DNA of 64,000 nucleotides from CAZXYS01 sp964645005 (GCA_964645005.1 CAZXYS010000007.1:1-64000); one strand, 5' to 3'; shown: positions 27,701-35,938, counted from the stretch's first letter. Notes: generated by a model from the sequence alone, not told the origin. Program-made: numbers and translations.

Positions 27701-30256
27701 CTGAATTCTCGCTTTCCCGCTGACGACCTTTCCATTTTTATCAACTGCAGCAAGAGGTATTCTCAAATGTTTGTCGGTTCCAACCCAGTAATCGAAATCA
27801 CCTATCCCGAGAAATGTTTCCTGCGTATAGATATCCACCAGCGCGTTCCTGTCAACCGTCCTGCCGGATTGGTCAAATACCGTCAAATTTGCCGTTCCGC
27901 GCAGCAAGCCGCGATTCTTCAATTTCGATTCAAGTTCGAATGATTCGCTTAGCTTGCCTTCACTATTGGTTTTCCCGGTGCGACGCTTGAAATCGAGCTG
28001 CAAGCCGCTCAACGGATTTGTATCACGAATATAAGACGATCTGTTCTTCGCATTTTTCCTGATGTCGAAGGTATAATCCTTAAACTCCTTCGGTTTAAAC
28101 GGCTGTGTTTTAATAAAAAATTCCATCTCGTAATTGCGATTGGCTGCTGGCGGTCCGTAGAGATTCTTGACATCAGCCTCTACCACCAACCTGTCAGGCA
28201 CGATATATTCCTTCTTATTTGTCTTTACATCGACTTTTATCCGGTCAGGCATAAATTCTTCGATAGAAATAGCCCGCGTTTTCAGGACAACATCATTCGT
28301 AAGCGAAGCTCTTATCTTGTAAAAGCCAGTCACTAACGTCTCCGGCAAATATAGCTTCTCGGAAAAACCGCCCTGGTCATTAAGCTGCACCTTCATTTCC
28401 TTATAGACTTTGGAATTGGGCATGAGCAGCTCAACTTTTATCGGCACTTCCCGCAGTACGCCCCAGTCCTCTTCTCTGACAATACCAGCTATGACCAGCG
28501 TATCGCCCGGACGGTAAATATTCCGATCGCCATAGAGAAAAGTCTTATATCCAGCGCCGTCAATGCCTTCAATCCCCTCGAAGGCGGACTTATCCACTTC
28601 CGTATCGCTGTTCAGCACAAGATAGTTCATATCTTCGCCCTGATTCGCGGCGATAAGTCCCGGCTCGAACTCAGTCCCGTTTTTAGTAAAATCACTGAAT
28701 ACGGCAATGCCGCTCTGGTCAGTCTTCTTCCGATCGATCAACTGATTGGTCGTACTTATCAGCCGGACATTTATTCCGCGCAAAGTTTCCGAAGTTTTTA
28801 TCGAATTTGCATAAACCAGCAGTTCCTTGCCTGATTTCTTCACTATCAAACCAACATCGGAAATGGAAATGATCCGGTTATCCTGCATCCAAAAGTGATC
28901 GTCGGATTTTATTGTGACCACGTAAATTCCGCGCATACCCTTCAACACATCCTCGAAATCAAGATTCAGCAGACTCACATTGCCGTTTTTATTGAGGTCT
29001 TTTGCTGCAATTTTCTTCTCGTAAATTTTATCGCCGAGATTTTCCGTCTGATAGCTATAAAATGAGTGTTGCTCTCCGTCCTCGTAATGCCATCTATATC
29101 TTTTGCCACGGCGGATAAAATTCAGAATATTATTTTCATAAATTTTGACAATTGTCAGGGTGAATTTGGGAATTCCGTAAATCCGTACGCCTACATTCTT
29201 CGAACCTTTCGCACTCAGATACATCGCATTTGCAGTTGAAAATTCAATCGCAGGGTCAATTTCATCGAATGTAGCGAACCCCTTGTATTCATCCTGCATA
29301 GGTCTGCCGTTGGCGCCTTTCAGCTTCCCAGATATTTTCACTTCATAAACATCGGCAGGGTTGAAATTCCCCCTTATTGCCAGCCCAAATTCATTCTGCT
29401 CTACCGTAAAATCGATCTTAGGCGAAACACTTATATAATCCTTCAAATCCTGCCCCGAAGCAATCGACTGATTGGTAAACAATTGAATACTAAGATCACT
29501 CAACGATTTCCCGGTCTCAATGCCAGTAAACTTGAGCCAGTCCAATGTAGGAATTTGTTCCCCTATCTCGAATTCCTTCTTAGTTCTGCTATCCGAAGCG
29601 ATTATCGTCAATCCCTTCTTCAGCTTCACCGATAGATTTTTACCTTCGAATTCGCCCGGTTCGCCTCTCTCGAGCAAAAACGTAACATCATAGCCAATTG
29701 TCGGCTCTTCTATTCTGAAGGACTTATTCTCGCCGTCGATCTTCACTTCGAGCAGGCTGTCCATCTCTGCCGGATTGATCTTCTGCGACAAAACCAGGTT
29801 CACCTTCAAATCAGGTTTAATAGCAGTGCTGTCCGCAAAATGCCACATGATCAGCGCATCCTTTATATTAAACAACTCCGTATGGAATTCCAGGGCGCTT
29901 TTTTGTGGCAGCAGCAGAGTCTCTTTAGTGAATTTGAACAACTTCCCGGTAAGCATAGCGGTATAATTCGTATTCGGCTTAAATCCCACCGCAGGCGAGA
30001 ACAGCAGCGTCGATTTATCAACCCACTTGAAAACGCCTTCAACTCCTGGCTTGAAAATAATATAACCCGTAGTGTCCCAATCCTGGGCCTGAACTACGGA
30101 ATCGGTTACCAACTCACGGTCGAAAGTAATCGTCAGATTTTGCCTGGAAGCGACTTCCCCATCTTCAGGAATATTTGTCTTCACTATTTTCACATTGTTC
30201 TGTGAACAACTGAGCGCTATTAGCACGAGGGACAGAAACAGAAGGATATTTTTCAT
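24779..30256 (-). CDS. Bacterial alpha-2-macroglobulin lipoprotein (YfhM-like)
   Basis: An 1825-aa protease-trapping protein. The N-terminus ends in a lipobox (LIALSC), so it should be a periplasmic lipoprotein. It has a series of MG domains, a bait region near the middle (~residues 1010-1100), the ALNVSxxG-less A2M core (VKLLAYWSGIL...FDIPEFSG) and the thioester motif PHGCIEQTVS with Cys1361 and Gln1364 intact. An alpha/alpha-toroid thioester domain and a C-terminal receptor-like region follow. It covalently traps attacking proteases that pass the outer membrane, while the cotranscribed PBP1C downstream repairs peptidoglycan (established model for the E. coli pair). Start ATG 30256 is supported by the signal peptide. 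Confidence 0.93.
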   Translation of the reverse strand: MKNILLFLSLVLIALSCSQNNVKIVKTNIPEDGEVASRQNLTITFDRELVTDSVVQAQDWDTTGYIIFKPGVEGVFKWVDKSTLLFSPAVGFKPNTNYTAMLTGKLFKFTKETLLLPQKSALEFHTELFNIKDALIMWHFADSTAIKPDLKVNLVLSQKINPAEMDSLLEVKIDGENKSFRIEEPTIGYDVTFLLERGEPGEFEGKNLSVKLKKGLTIIASDSRTKKEFEIGEQIPTLDWLKFTGIETGKSLSDLSIQLFTNQSIASGQDLKDYISVSPKIDFTVEQNEFGLAIRGNFNPADVYEVKISGKLKGANGRPMQDEYKGFATFDEIDPAIEFSTANAMYLSAKGSKNVGVRIYGIPKFTLTIVKIYENNILNFIRRGKRYRWHYEDGEQHSFYSYQTENLGDKIYEKKIAAKDLNKNGNVSLLNLDFEDVLKGMRGIYVVTIKSDDHFWMQDNRIISISDVGLIVKKSGKELLVYANSIKTSETLRGINVRLISTTNQLIDRKKTDQSGIAVFSDFTKNGTEFEPGLIAANQGEDMNYLVLNSDTEVDKSAFEGIEGIDGAGYKTFLYGDRNIYRPGDTLVIAGIVREEDWGVLREVPIKVELLMPNSKVYKEMKVQLNDQGGFSEKLYLPETLVTGFYKIRASLTNDVVLKTRAISIEEFMPDRIKVDVKTNKKEYIVPDRLVVEADVKNLYGPPAANRNYEMEFFIKTQPFKPKEFKDYTFDIRKNAKNRSSYIRDTNPLSGLQLDFKRRTGKTNSEGKLSESFELESKLKNRGLLRGTANLTVFDQSGRTVDRNALVDIYTQETFLGIGDFDYWVGTDKHLRIPLAAVDKNGKVVSGKARIQVIRYVWETILRKNRNGSYFYESQKIEKTAVDITKEISGKNFSYSFKPQLSGSYEIRVSIPDAETYVRRRFYAYSWGDTRSTAFEVDREGKISIETDKESYSIGDRAKLLFKTPFKGKMLITVERNSILDHYIVETDEKAASLNLYIKKEYLPNVFVSAALIKPLDNGAMPLTVAYGFAPVLVKDKKRELPVEIITKKESRSKRKHSVKVKTKAERDIHVTIAAVDEGILQVRNFQTPDPYGFFYQKIGLGVNSYSLYPYLFPELKVQPHRYGGGGEADKAYDLLKRTNPMRAKRVKLLAYWSGILKTNSRGEVSYDFDIPEFSGTVRIMACAYKDQAFGSAESKVVVSDPIVINAGLPRFLSPGDKPEMLITLSNSTENQTTTAVSVRTSGPVKVSKKPESRVTIPANSEKQLWCSLEAERNIGVSDITVAVEAFGEKFRNTTNISIRPAASLLKTSQSGSLAAGEKKEIKSKFDFIEHTVDSRLLVSNSPLVEYSEDLTYLIGYPHGCIEQTVSKAFPQLAYIDLIKYLKPDISGSYEQEAARNVRYAIDKIQSMQRYSGGLAFWQGGHRASWWGTAYAYHFLLEAELAGYSVSKQTMRKMAEFMIDKTSNADTTRYYVRDNGSWNFRHVYNRSAVYSLYVLALAGNPQVGLMNHFRSKPGMLSQDSQFMLAAAFKLAGDKGEYIKMLPAYQVKKSKKETGGSFSTPVRDLGISVYTLVTANPENDRISGLARHLSRLMKSKRYLSTQERSFGLMAMAKIAKSSDPNAARASIYLNEELAGKLRGAEYFTKDYKSQKTEIQNTGSAEVYYFWESEGLTLGDTYDEEDNFIKVRRLYYDRNGNELTGNKFRQGDLIVVKIELESLHRGKIENIVITDMLPAGFEIENPRIKNKREFKWIKKQDRPEHYDYRDDRINIFTDLNGSRNNDEKTFYYMVRAVTSGEFKQGPVSADAMYNGEYHSYNGGGTVIVEKR

Positions 30257-30375
30257 TTTTTACCCCGGTAAGTTGGTTAAAATCTATGTTTATAGTAATA
30301 TTAACTAATTACAATTTAATAAAATTTATTAATATTCCCTTTTTTTTACAATCGAGAATATTCATTTTTTCGAAA

Positions 30376-30400
30376 GCCATTTTTCTTTCCAAAAAATGGC
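30376..30400. repeat. 9-bp inverted repeat in the A2M / histidine-kinase gap
   Basis: GCCATTTTT-ctttcca-AAAAATGGC. It lies between divergent genes, 120 bases before A2M and 154 before the kinase, so it is not a terminator of either. It may be an operator or a remnant repeat. Confidence 0.45.
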
Positions 30401-30501
30401 ATGATATTTATTGTATTTACTCCTGACTTCATGTAAGTCATTATCATGATATTAACTTATAAAATTAATATTTTTTCATGAAAATAATTTCATTTTTCAA
30501 T

Positions 30502-30519
30502 TGATAATCATTATCTTTG
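30502..30519 (+). promoter_or_regulatory. Fur-box-like palindrome over a TAnnTTTG -7 box
   Basis: TGATAAT-c-ATTATCT (30502-30516) matches the 7-1-7 Fur/PerR-type consensus with one mismatch at the end. It overlaps TATCTTTG (30512-30519), a perfect Bacteroidota -7 element, 34 bases ahead of the kinase ATG. No good -33 is seen. A second partial match (ATTATCATGATA) lies near 30443-30454. Confidence 0.5.
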
Positions 30520-30553
30520 TAAACATTATAAAATAAACTGGTTTTTCGTAGAT

Positions 30554-33010
30554 ATGAAACCTATTATCGAAACAAAAGCGGACTTGCTCGAAGAGCTGCG
30601 GTTACTGAAAAAGGAAAATCAAAAACTTCAGGAAGCGCTGACAACGTCCGAACAAGTTTTTTATCAAACTGTCTATCATTCACCGAATTTTATCTTTTCG
30701 GTTGACAGAGAGTTTATTATTAGAAAATGGAACTTAGCCTGCCACAATACCATAAAAGAGCGGCTGGAGAGCGCCGGCAAACCTATCGAGATAGTTCTAT
30801 GGGACGAATCCGAAGCTGAGAAAATTAAGCAGCTAATAAACAAAGTCTTTGACAAAAAGATCTACTATGGTATTGAGATCACATTCAAGGATAAGATCGG
30901 TAAGTACAGGAAAATGCTGTCCAGACTATATCCGCTTATAAGCGCTAAAGGACATGTCATCGAGTGCATTATCGATAATACAGACATCACCGAACACTAC
31001 AAACTTGTTGAAAATATCCTCGAAACCGAAGAAAGATACCGCAATATCATCGAATCGACCCCAATGGGCATTCATATGTACGAATTAAAAGGCGGCGAAC
31101 TCATTCTCACAGGCTATAATCCGGCTGCAGATAATATTTTAGACATAGATCATATTAATCTGGTTGGCAAAAATATTAATGATGCTTTTCCTGCAATGGC
31201 AGGAACAAAAATCCCGGAATTATACAAAAAAACCTGTCTAACCGGCGAACCATGGAAAACCGAGTCCATTAACTATCAGGATGATAGAATAAAAGGGGCT
31301 GTTGAAGTTTATGCTTTCAGCAACTCCCCCAATAAAATGGTAGCTATGTTCATGGATATCACTGAAAGAAAAAAAGCCGACGAAAGGATCAGAGAAAGCG
31401 AAGAAAAATACCGCAATATTCTTGAAAATATTAATGAGGTTATTTTTACGATCGATACTGTTGGCAATATCAAGTATATTACCAACTCTATTGAAAAAAT
31501 ATCCGGATACAATACTGAAGAATTGGCCGGAAAAAACTTTAGAGAATTCATTTACCTGCCTGACAGAGATTTTGTCGATAAGAAATTTATGGAAGTTGCT
31601 CAGGGGAATACCGAACCTGCTGAATTTCGTATAATTACAAAATCCGGCGAGAGCAGATGGGTATCGACATCCAGCAAACCTGTTTTCAAGGAAAACAGTT
31701 TTACTGCTATAAATGGAGTTTTAACAGACGTTCATCGCAGGAAGCTTGCGGAAATTGCAATGAAGGAAAGCGAAGAGTTATTCCGTGCTGTATTCGATAA
31801 ATCGGCAATAGGCATGTCTCTGATAAGCCTTAACGGCAAATTCCTCAAGGCTAATGATAATCTTTGCGAAATGCTAGGCTATCCAGAAAAGGAATTACTT
31901 GGGAAATCATTCCAGGATTTCACTCACCCTAATGAAAAAGGAATAGGTAAAAGATTTTTTGAAGACCTTCTGAATAAAAACATTAACACTGCGAAATTCG
32001 ATAAAAGATATGTTAGGAAAGACGGTAAAACGATCTGGGTTTCACTTACCGCTACAGTCATTTACGATTCCGATAAAATGCCGCTCCACATAGTTACTCA
32101 TGCTATGAACATTACAAAAAGAAAAATGGCTGAAGCAGAGATTAGCAAACTCAATATTGAACTTGAAAATCGGGTAGAAGAAAGAACCGAACAGTTGAAT
32201 AAGGCTATATACGAACTCAGGAATGAAAACGAAGAACACATGCGAACCCGGAAAGAGCTTGAAAAAGCCAAAGAGAGATTGGAACAGGCTCTGAAAGAAG
32301 AAAAAGAACTTAACCAGATGAAAACGCGCTTTATTTCTATGGTTTCTCATGAATACCGCACGCCTCTTACTATTATCATGTCCTATGCGGAACTGATCAA
32401 AATCTACAATTCCGGCGCCAACAGAGACCAGATCGAGAAATATCTCAACAAGATCACAAGTTCTGTAAATATACTGACCGGATTGCTGGAAGATGTTATT
32501 CTTGTCGGCAAGAGTGAGGAAAAAGACATAATTCAGAACATGACTGATGTGGACATCCCCGAGGTCATGCAAAAAGTCATGGACGAGATAAAAATCGTGG
32601 ATAAGAACAATCATCCGCTGGAATTCGTAAACGAAGCAAAGACAAACAGAATAACCACCGATCCGAAGCTGCTCAGACAAATGACACTAAATCTTCTCAG
32701 CAATGCCTGCAAATATTCTCCTAAAGATGAGCCGGTAAAGCTGCATCTCACTGAAAAGGATGAGAATATAGAACTTAAAGTTATCGACAGGGGCAAGGGC
32801 ATATCACCCGATCAAAAGAAAAATCTGTTCAAACCCTTTTCGCGCGATAAGAAATTCATCGGTGTGGTCCCCGGCTCGGGACTTGGCTTGACTATTGTCA
32901 AGAAATGCGCCGACGCGTTGAATGCAACTATCGACGTCGACACCGGCGAAGACCGCGGCACGACCTTCATTGTGAGAATGCCCCGGAAGATGCATAATCA
33001 TGCAACTTAG
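30554..33010 (+). CDS. Multi-PAS sensor histidine kinase
   Basis: An 818-aa protein with no membrane segment. A short N-terminal coiled coil (LLEELRLLKKENQKLQEAL) leads into four PAS domains (about 38-150, 155-270, 283-400, 403-520), several ending in the PAC motif (MDITERKKAD, TDVHRRKLAE, MNITKRKMAE). A linker coiled coil (530-590) precedes the HisKA box FISMVSHEYRTPLT with phospho-acceptor His599. The ATPase domain follows: N box LLSNACKYSP, G1 DRGKGI, G2 GSGLGLTIVKK. It autophosphorylates in the cytoplasm in response to an unknown signal. No response regulator is adjacent, so it is an orphan. The upstream palindrome suggests metal-dependent expression. Confidence 0.92.
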   Translation: MKPIIETKADLLEELRLLKKENQKLQEALTTSEQVFYQTVYHSPNFIFSVDREFIIRKWNLACHNTIKERLESAGKPIEIVLWDESEAEKIKQLINKVFDKKIYYGIEITFKDKIGKYRKMLSRLYPLISAKGHVIECIIDNTDITEHYKLVENILETEERYRNIIESTPMGIHMYELKGGELILTGYNPAADNILDIDHINLVGKNINDAFPAMAGTKIPELYKKTCLTGEPWKTESINYQDDRIKGAVEVYAFSNSPNKMVAMFMDITERKKADERIRESEEKYRNILENINEVIFTIDTVGNIKYITNSIEKISGYNTEELAGKNFREFIYLPDRDFVDKKFMEVAQGNTEPAEFRIITKSGESRWVSTSSKPVFKENSFTAINGVLTDVHRRKLAEIAMKESEELFRAVFDKSAIGMSLISLNGKFLKANDNLCEMLGYPEKELLGKSFQDFTHPNEKGIGKRFFEDLLNKNINTAKFDKRYVRKDGKTIWVSLTATVIYDSDKMPLHIVTHAMNITKRKMAEAEISKLNIELENRVEERTEQLNKAIYELRNENEEHMRTRKELEKAKERLEQALKEEKELNQMKTRFISMVSHEYRTPLTIIMSYAELIKIYNSGANRDQIEKYLNKITSSVNILTGLLEDVILVGKSEEKDIIQNMTDVDIPEVMQKVMDEIKIVDKNNHPLEFVNEAKTNRITTDPKLLRQMTLNLLSNACKYSPKDEPVKLHLTEKDENIELKVIDRGKGISPDQKKNLFKPFSRDKKFIGVVPGSGLGLTIVKKCADALNATIDVDTGEDRGTTFIVRMPRKMHNHAT

Positions 33011-33151
33011 GGGTCTGGGGTCTGGGGTCGGTAAGAGGGGGTATCCCGCAGGGATTGGACGTTTGCAAAACGGATGTACCAGGTATGGGGCGTTATCCCG
33101 TAGGGATTAAACAGTAGAGGTCGGATGTGTGACTTTTAAATCCTACGGATT
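33011..33151. repeat. Cluster of short stems with 3-nt loops in the 33011-33511 gap
   Basis: After a tandem GGTCTGG run at the kinase stop come ATCCC-gca-GGGAT (33043-33055), CGTTT-gca-AAACG (33060-33072), ATCCC-gta-GGGAT (33095-33107) and AATCC-tac-GGATT (33139-33151). The first and third are near-copies. They border the AT-rich three-gene module on its left; from 33180 on the gap is almost pure AT. Confidence 0.6.
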
Positions 33152-33313
33152 AATGGGGGCGCAAAGGTAGTGATTTCTATTAATAATAGCCAATTCAATG
33201 TTTGATAATGGAATCGTAGTTTTTAATAACATTTGGTGAAGTAAATTGTTTTGGAAAATTGATACAATTATATGTGATCGAAACAAAAAAAATAATTTTT
33301 CGTTTAATAAATT

Positions 33314-33353
33314 AGTCATTATTTATGACTTAAGAATTTAATAAGTACTTTTG
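33314..33353 (+). promoter_or_regulatory. Candidate promoter and operator of the TIGR04255 module
   Basis: TACTTTTG (33346-33353) fits the TAnnTTTG -7 box. The inverted repeat AGTCAT-tattt-ATGACT (33314-33330) lies where a -33 element is expected and could bind a repressor, possibly a product of the module. The leader to the ATG at 33512 would be about 150 bases and shows nothing else recognisable. Confidence 0.35.
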
Positions 33354-33511
33354 TATGGTTGTATTTTTTTGTTTATATTTAGTAAATGTTAATTGTACAT
33401 TGAAGATTTAATAGGAGTAATAATATTGTTATTTAGTAATAATCGATCGCTAATCTTAAGAAATGATCAATACTTTGAAATTATTCATAAATAATAGACA
33501 AAAGTAGGATT

Positions 33512-34264
33512 ATGAGTAAAAAAATAAATTTTGAAAATCCCCCAATTATTGAATTAGTTATTGGAGTCCAGTTCGAGAATTCTATATTAAATAATAATTT
33601 AATATTCGAGTATTATCAAAAAACCAAAGATAAGTATCCTAAAATACAAGAAAATACAATATTGCCTTCTATAGTTGAGAAAATAGAAGAGCCAACTGAA
33701 TACAACTATATACCAGGATTTAATGCTCGTAGATTTTTTATAAATGAAATTGGCGATAGACTAATACAAATTCAGCCAAATAAATTGCTTTTTAATTGGC
33801 GAAAAACAAATGATGAAAAAGAATATCCAAATTTCGATAGAATATATCATGATTTTATTGAAATTTATGAAGACTTAGTTAAATTTGGTGATTTAGAACC
33901 TGAAATCAATCAACTTGAATTAACATATTTTGATCACATTTCTTTAGAAGAATTTAGTTTAGATTCTTATTATTTAGATGATATTTTTAAATTTTGGAAT
34001 TTATCTGAGCAGTTAAAACATATTGACTGTAAATTGGTTATTACTAAACCAAAAATAAATGGAAATCTTAATTTTAAAGTTGACAGCGCTGTAACTAAAA
34101 AAGATAATAAAAAGGTGATTACTACGGAATCAACATGCAGGGGTAAAAAAAACGAGGAACAATCTATGAAAGATTGGTTTAATGATAGTCATGAGATATT
34201 ATTAAATTTCTTTTTGGATATAACTACCGATAATGCTAAAAATATTTGGGGGATGAAGAAATGA
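33512..34264 (+). CDS. TIGR04255 family protein
   Basis: A 250-aa soluble protein. The opening FENPPIIELVIGVQFE, then INEIGDRLIQIQPNKLLFNWRK and LEPEINQLELTYFDHI, match the sporadically distributed TIGR04255 family (about 260 aa), whose function is unknown. No catalytic motif or membrane segment is visible. The coding sequence is far more AT-rich than its flanks. Its TGA overlaps the next ATG (ATGA), so the two products are likely made in fixed ratio. First gene of a compact three-gene module. Confidence 0.75.
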   Translation: MSKKINFENPPIIELVIGVQFENSILNNNLIFEYYQKTKDKYPKIQENTILPSIVEKIEEPTEYNYIPGFNARRFFINEIGDRLIQIQPNKLLFNWRKTNDEKEYPNFDRIYHDFIEIYEDLVKFGDLEPEINQLELTYFDHISLEEFSLDSYYLDDIFKFWNLSEQLKHIDCKLVITKPKINGNLNFKVDSAVTKKDNKKVITTESTCRGKKNEEQSMKDWFNDSHEILLNFFLDITTDNAKNIWGMKK

Positions 34265-34890
34265 CAACAAATGTACTTACAAACGATGAAATAGAAAGAG
34301 AACCAGGTAATGAAACTGATGTAACTGATGATTTTTATGCAGATGATTTGTTGACAAAAATCAGTTCAGAGACCAACGTTTTTAGTAAAAATTATACTAA
34401 AAAGAGTATAACAGAAAGTTTAATTGAGATCTTCGAAGATAAAGATTTATATATAAATATATTAAATAGATATAATAACATAAATTTTAACTTTAGAAGA
34501 AAATACAGAGATTATAGCTATATTCAGAAAACAATTAAATTGATTGAAATTGAGGAAAAATTAGAAAAAATAAAAAATTTAAATAATGACTGGGCTGATT
34601 ATGAAGATATAGCTTTACCAAACGATAATGTACTTAATAAGACAAGAACTCTAATCCATGATTTATCAAAATTATTAATATTCCCTGATAGAGTAAATCC
34701 ATCGATTGATGAAGGTATATGTTTGAGTTTTTATAATGATAAACAAGTTTTGTATTTTGAGATCTACAATGATGGCGAGGAAGGTTATATTATTGAAGAT
34801 CTAGACCAAAAGGAAATAATTGAGAATGAAGATATTTATGAATTTAATACAATAATAGAAAGGATCAAAGAATTTTATAGTTTATCATGA
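34261..34890 (+). CDS. Uncharacterised acidic protein, second gene of TIGR04255 module
   Basis: A 209-aa protein. The ATG at 34261 overlaps the upstream stop (ATGA); a TTG five codons earlier is the alternative. The N-terminal ~40 residues are acidic and probably disordered. Residues ~100-209 contain LNNDWADYEDIALPNDNV, then PSIDEGICLSFYNDKQVLYF and EIYNDGEEGYIIE. This layout resembles a widespread family of hypothetical proteins with a GWDGY-like motif and a small beta domain, sometimes found beside TIGR04255 genes (recognised from memory, not searched). Function unknown. Confidence 0.6.
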   Translation: MTTNVLTNDEIEREPGNETDVTDDFYADDLLTKISSETNVFSKNYTKKSITESLIEIFEDKDLYINILNRYNNINFNFRRKYRDYSYIQKTIKLIEIEEKLEKIKNLNNDWADYEDIALPNDNVLNKTRTLIHDLSKLLIFPDRVNPSIDEGICLSFYNDKQVLYFEIYNDGEEGYIIEDLDQKEIIENEDIYEFNTIIERIKEFYSLS

Positions 34891-35399
34891 AATATCCTAA
34901 ATGTCTGGAACAAAAAAATAGAAATGCCTTGCCAAATGAAAGAATCAAATCCAAAAATTACATGTATGTTAGGCATAAACCTAATGTTGATTGGAAAGAA
35001 GGGGACACATATCCTGATTTTAGTAGGTTAAAATCAGATCAATCATGTAATTGGAGTGCATATTCCATTCCAATTTGGGCAAGATTTACCGATGAGAAAG
35101 AATTTAAGTACGATTATGGTATTTATGCATACAGTGTCAAAACTATAATTGAAGAATACAGAAATTTTTCAAAAACTGATAGAAATAATATTATTGAACA
35201 TAAACCAATCCAATATAATTACTCACACTGTCAATTAAATATTAAAAAGAACATATCTCATAAGAAAAAAAGAGAATTAAGACTAAGATTTAAAATTCGG
35301 TCATTTAGTTGTCTTAAACCTTTTGAAAATTATAAACAGTACAGAATAATTATTGATTTTATAAATATGTGGAGACATAGATTATTGACTTATTTTTAA
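34887..35399 (+). CDS. Uncharacterised protein, third gene of TIGR04255 module
   Basis: A 170-aa protein starting within the stop of the previous gene (ATGA overlap). It has a basic N-terminus and a Tyr/Trp-rich core (NYMYVRHKPNVDWKEGDTY, NWSAYSIPIWARFTDEKEF, YDYGIYAYSVKTIIEEYRN). The C-terminus is strongly basic (KKNISHKKKRELRLRFKIRS) and might bind nucleic acid or its acidic partner upstream. No known domain recognised. A basic protein following an acidic one in strict coupling resembles toxin/antitoxin or immunity pairs, but this is conjecture. Confidence 0.55.
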   Translation: MKYPKCLEQKNRNALPNERIKSKNYMYVRHKPNVDWKEGDTYPDFSRLKSDQSCNWSAYSIPIWARFTDEKEFKYDYGIYAYSVKTIIEEYRNFSKTDRNNIIEHKPIQYNYSHCQLNIKKNISHKKKRELRLRFKIRSFSCLKPFENYKQYRIIIDFINMWRHRLLTYF

Positions 35400-35544
35400 T
35401 GAATAACTGAGGTTAATTAAACATCCATAATCTTCCATTACCCCTCCCCTCCACAATCTTCACTTATTCCTCCGTCAATCCGTACAACTCGTAGGCGAGG
35501 GCGTCGATTTGGCGGTCGAGGATTTCGATGCGCCGGCAGTGATG

Positions 35545-35740
35545 CCGACGACTGAAGTCGTCGGTTGCTTCGTCTGCGTGGGCGGCATTCTGTGCAGCGA
35601 GAATTCGACGTAGACGAGAGATAATCAAAGTGCAACTTTGAGGAGGATTTCGCAGATTTAACATCTGACGGAGACGGGGCTTATTCAATTATGAATTATG
35701 AATTATGAATTATGAATTACGAATTACGAATTACGAATTG
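35545..35740. repeat. Hairpin, dispersed repeat and heptamer tandem array in the 35400-35938 gap
   Basis: CCGACGACT-ga-AGTCGTCGG (35545-35564) is a perfect CT-NN-AG-type hairpin. 35642-35679 is the second copy of the 5678-5715 repeat. 35687-35740 is a tandem array of the heptamer AATTATG (four copies) then AATTACG (three copies) and a partial unit. No gene is credible here. Confidence 0.7.
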
Positions 35741-35760
35741 AAGAGTCCACCCCGCCCCCG

Positions 35761-35889
35761 CCACGCTAAGGCGTGGTTTTCGCTTACGCTTCAACTGCGC
35801 TCGGGAACCCCTCAAGGAGGGGAATTTAATACAACCCCCTTTGTCACCCTTTGTTAAGGGGGAATAGATTTTTGCCCTGCTGAAGCAGG
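35761..35889. repeat. Further palindromic repeats upstream of gmhA stop
   Basis: CCACGC-taag-GCGTGG (35761-35776), CCCCTC-aag-GAGGGG (around 35809-35823), a CCCCCTT/AAGGGGG pair (about 35835-35862) and CCTGCT-ga-AGCAGG (35876-35889). The second belongs to the CCTCCTTA family and the last to the CT-NN-AG family. Confidence 0.55.
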
Positions 35890-35938
35890 ATCTAAAGACA
35901 TTCGCAGGAATGACATGCATTGTCTTTTGGGACAGCAT

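Noticed and set aside
33043..33151. Regularly spaced short palindromes considered as CRISPR repeats
   Set aside because: Units are 11-13 bases, not identical, with irregular spacing and no cas genes.
35438..35938. Short minus-strand open frames in the gap before gmhA
   Set aside because: They cross tandem heptamers and palindromic repeats, have odd composition and no start signals.
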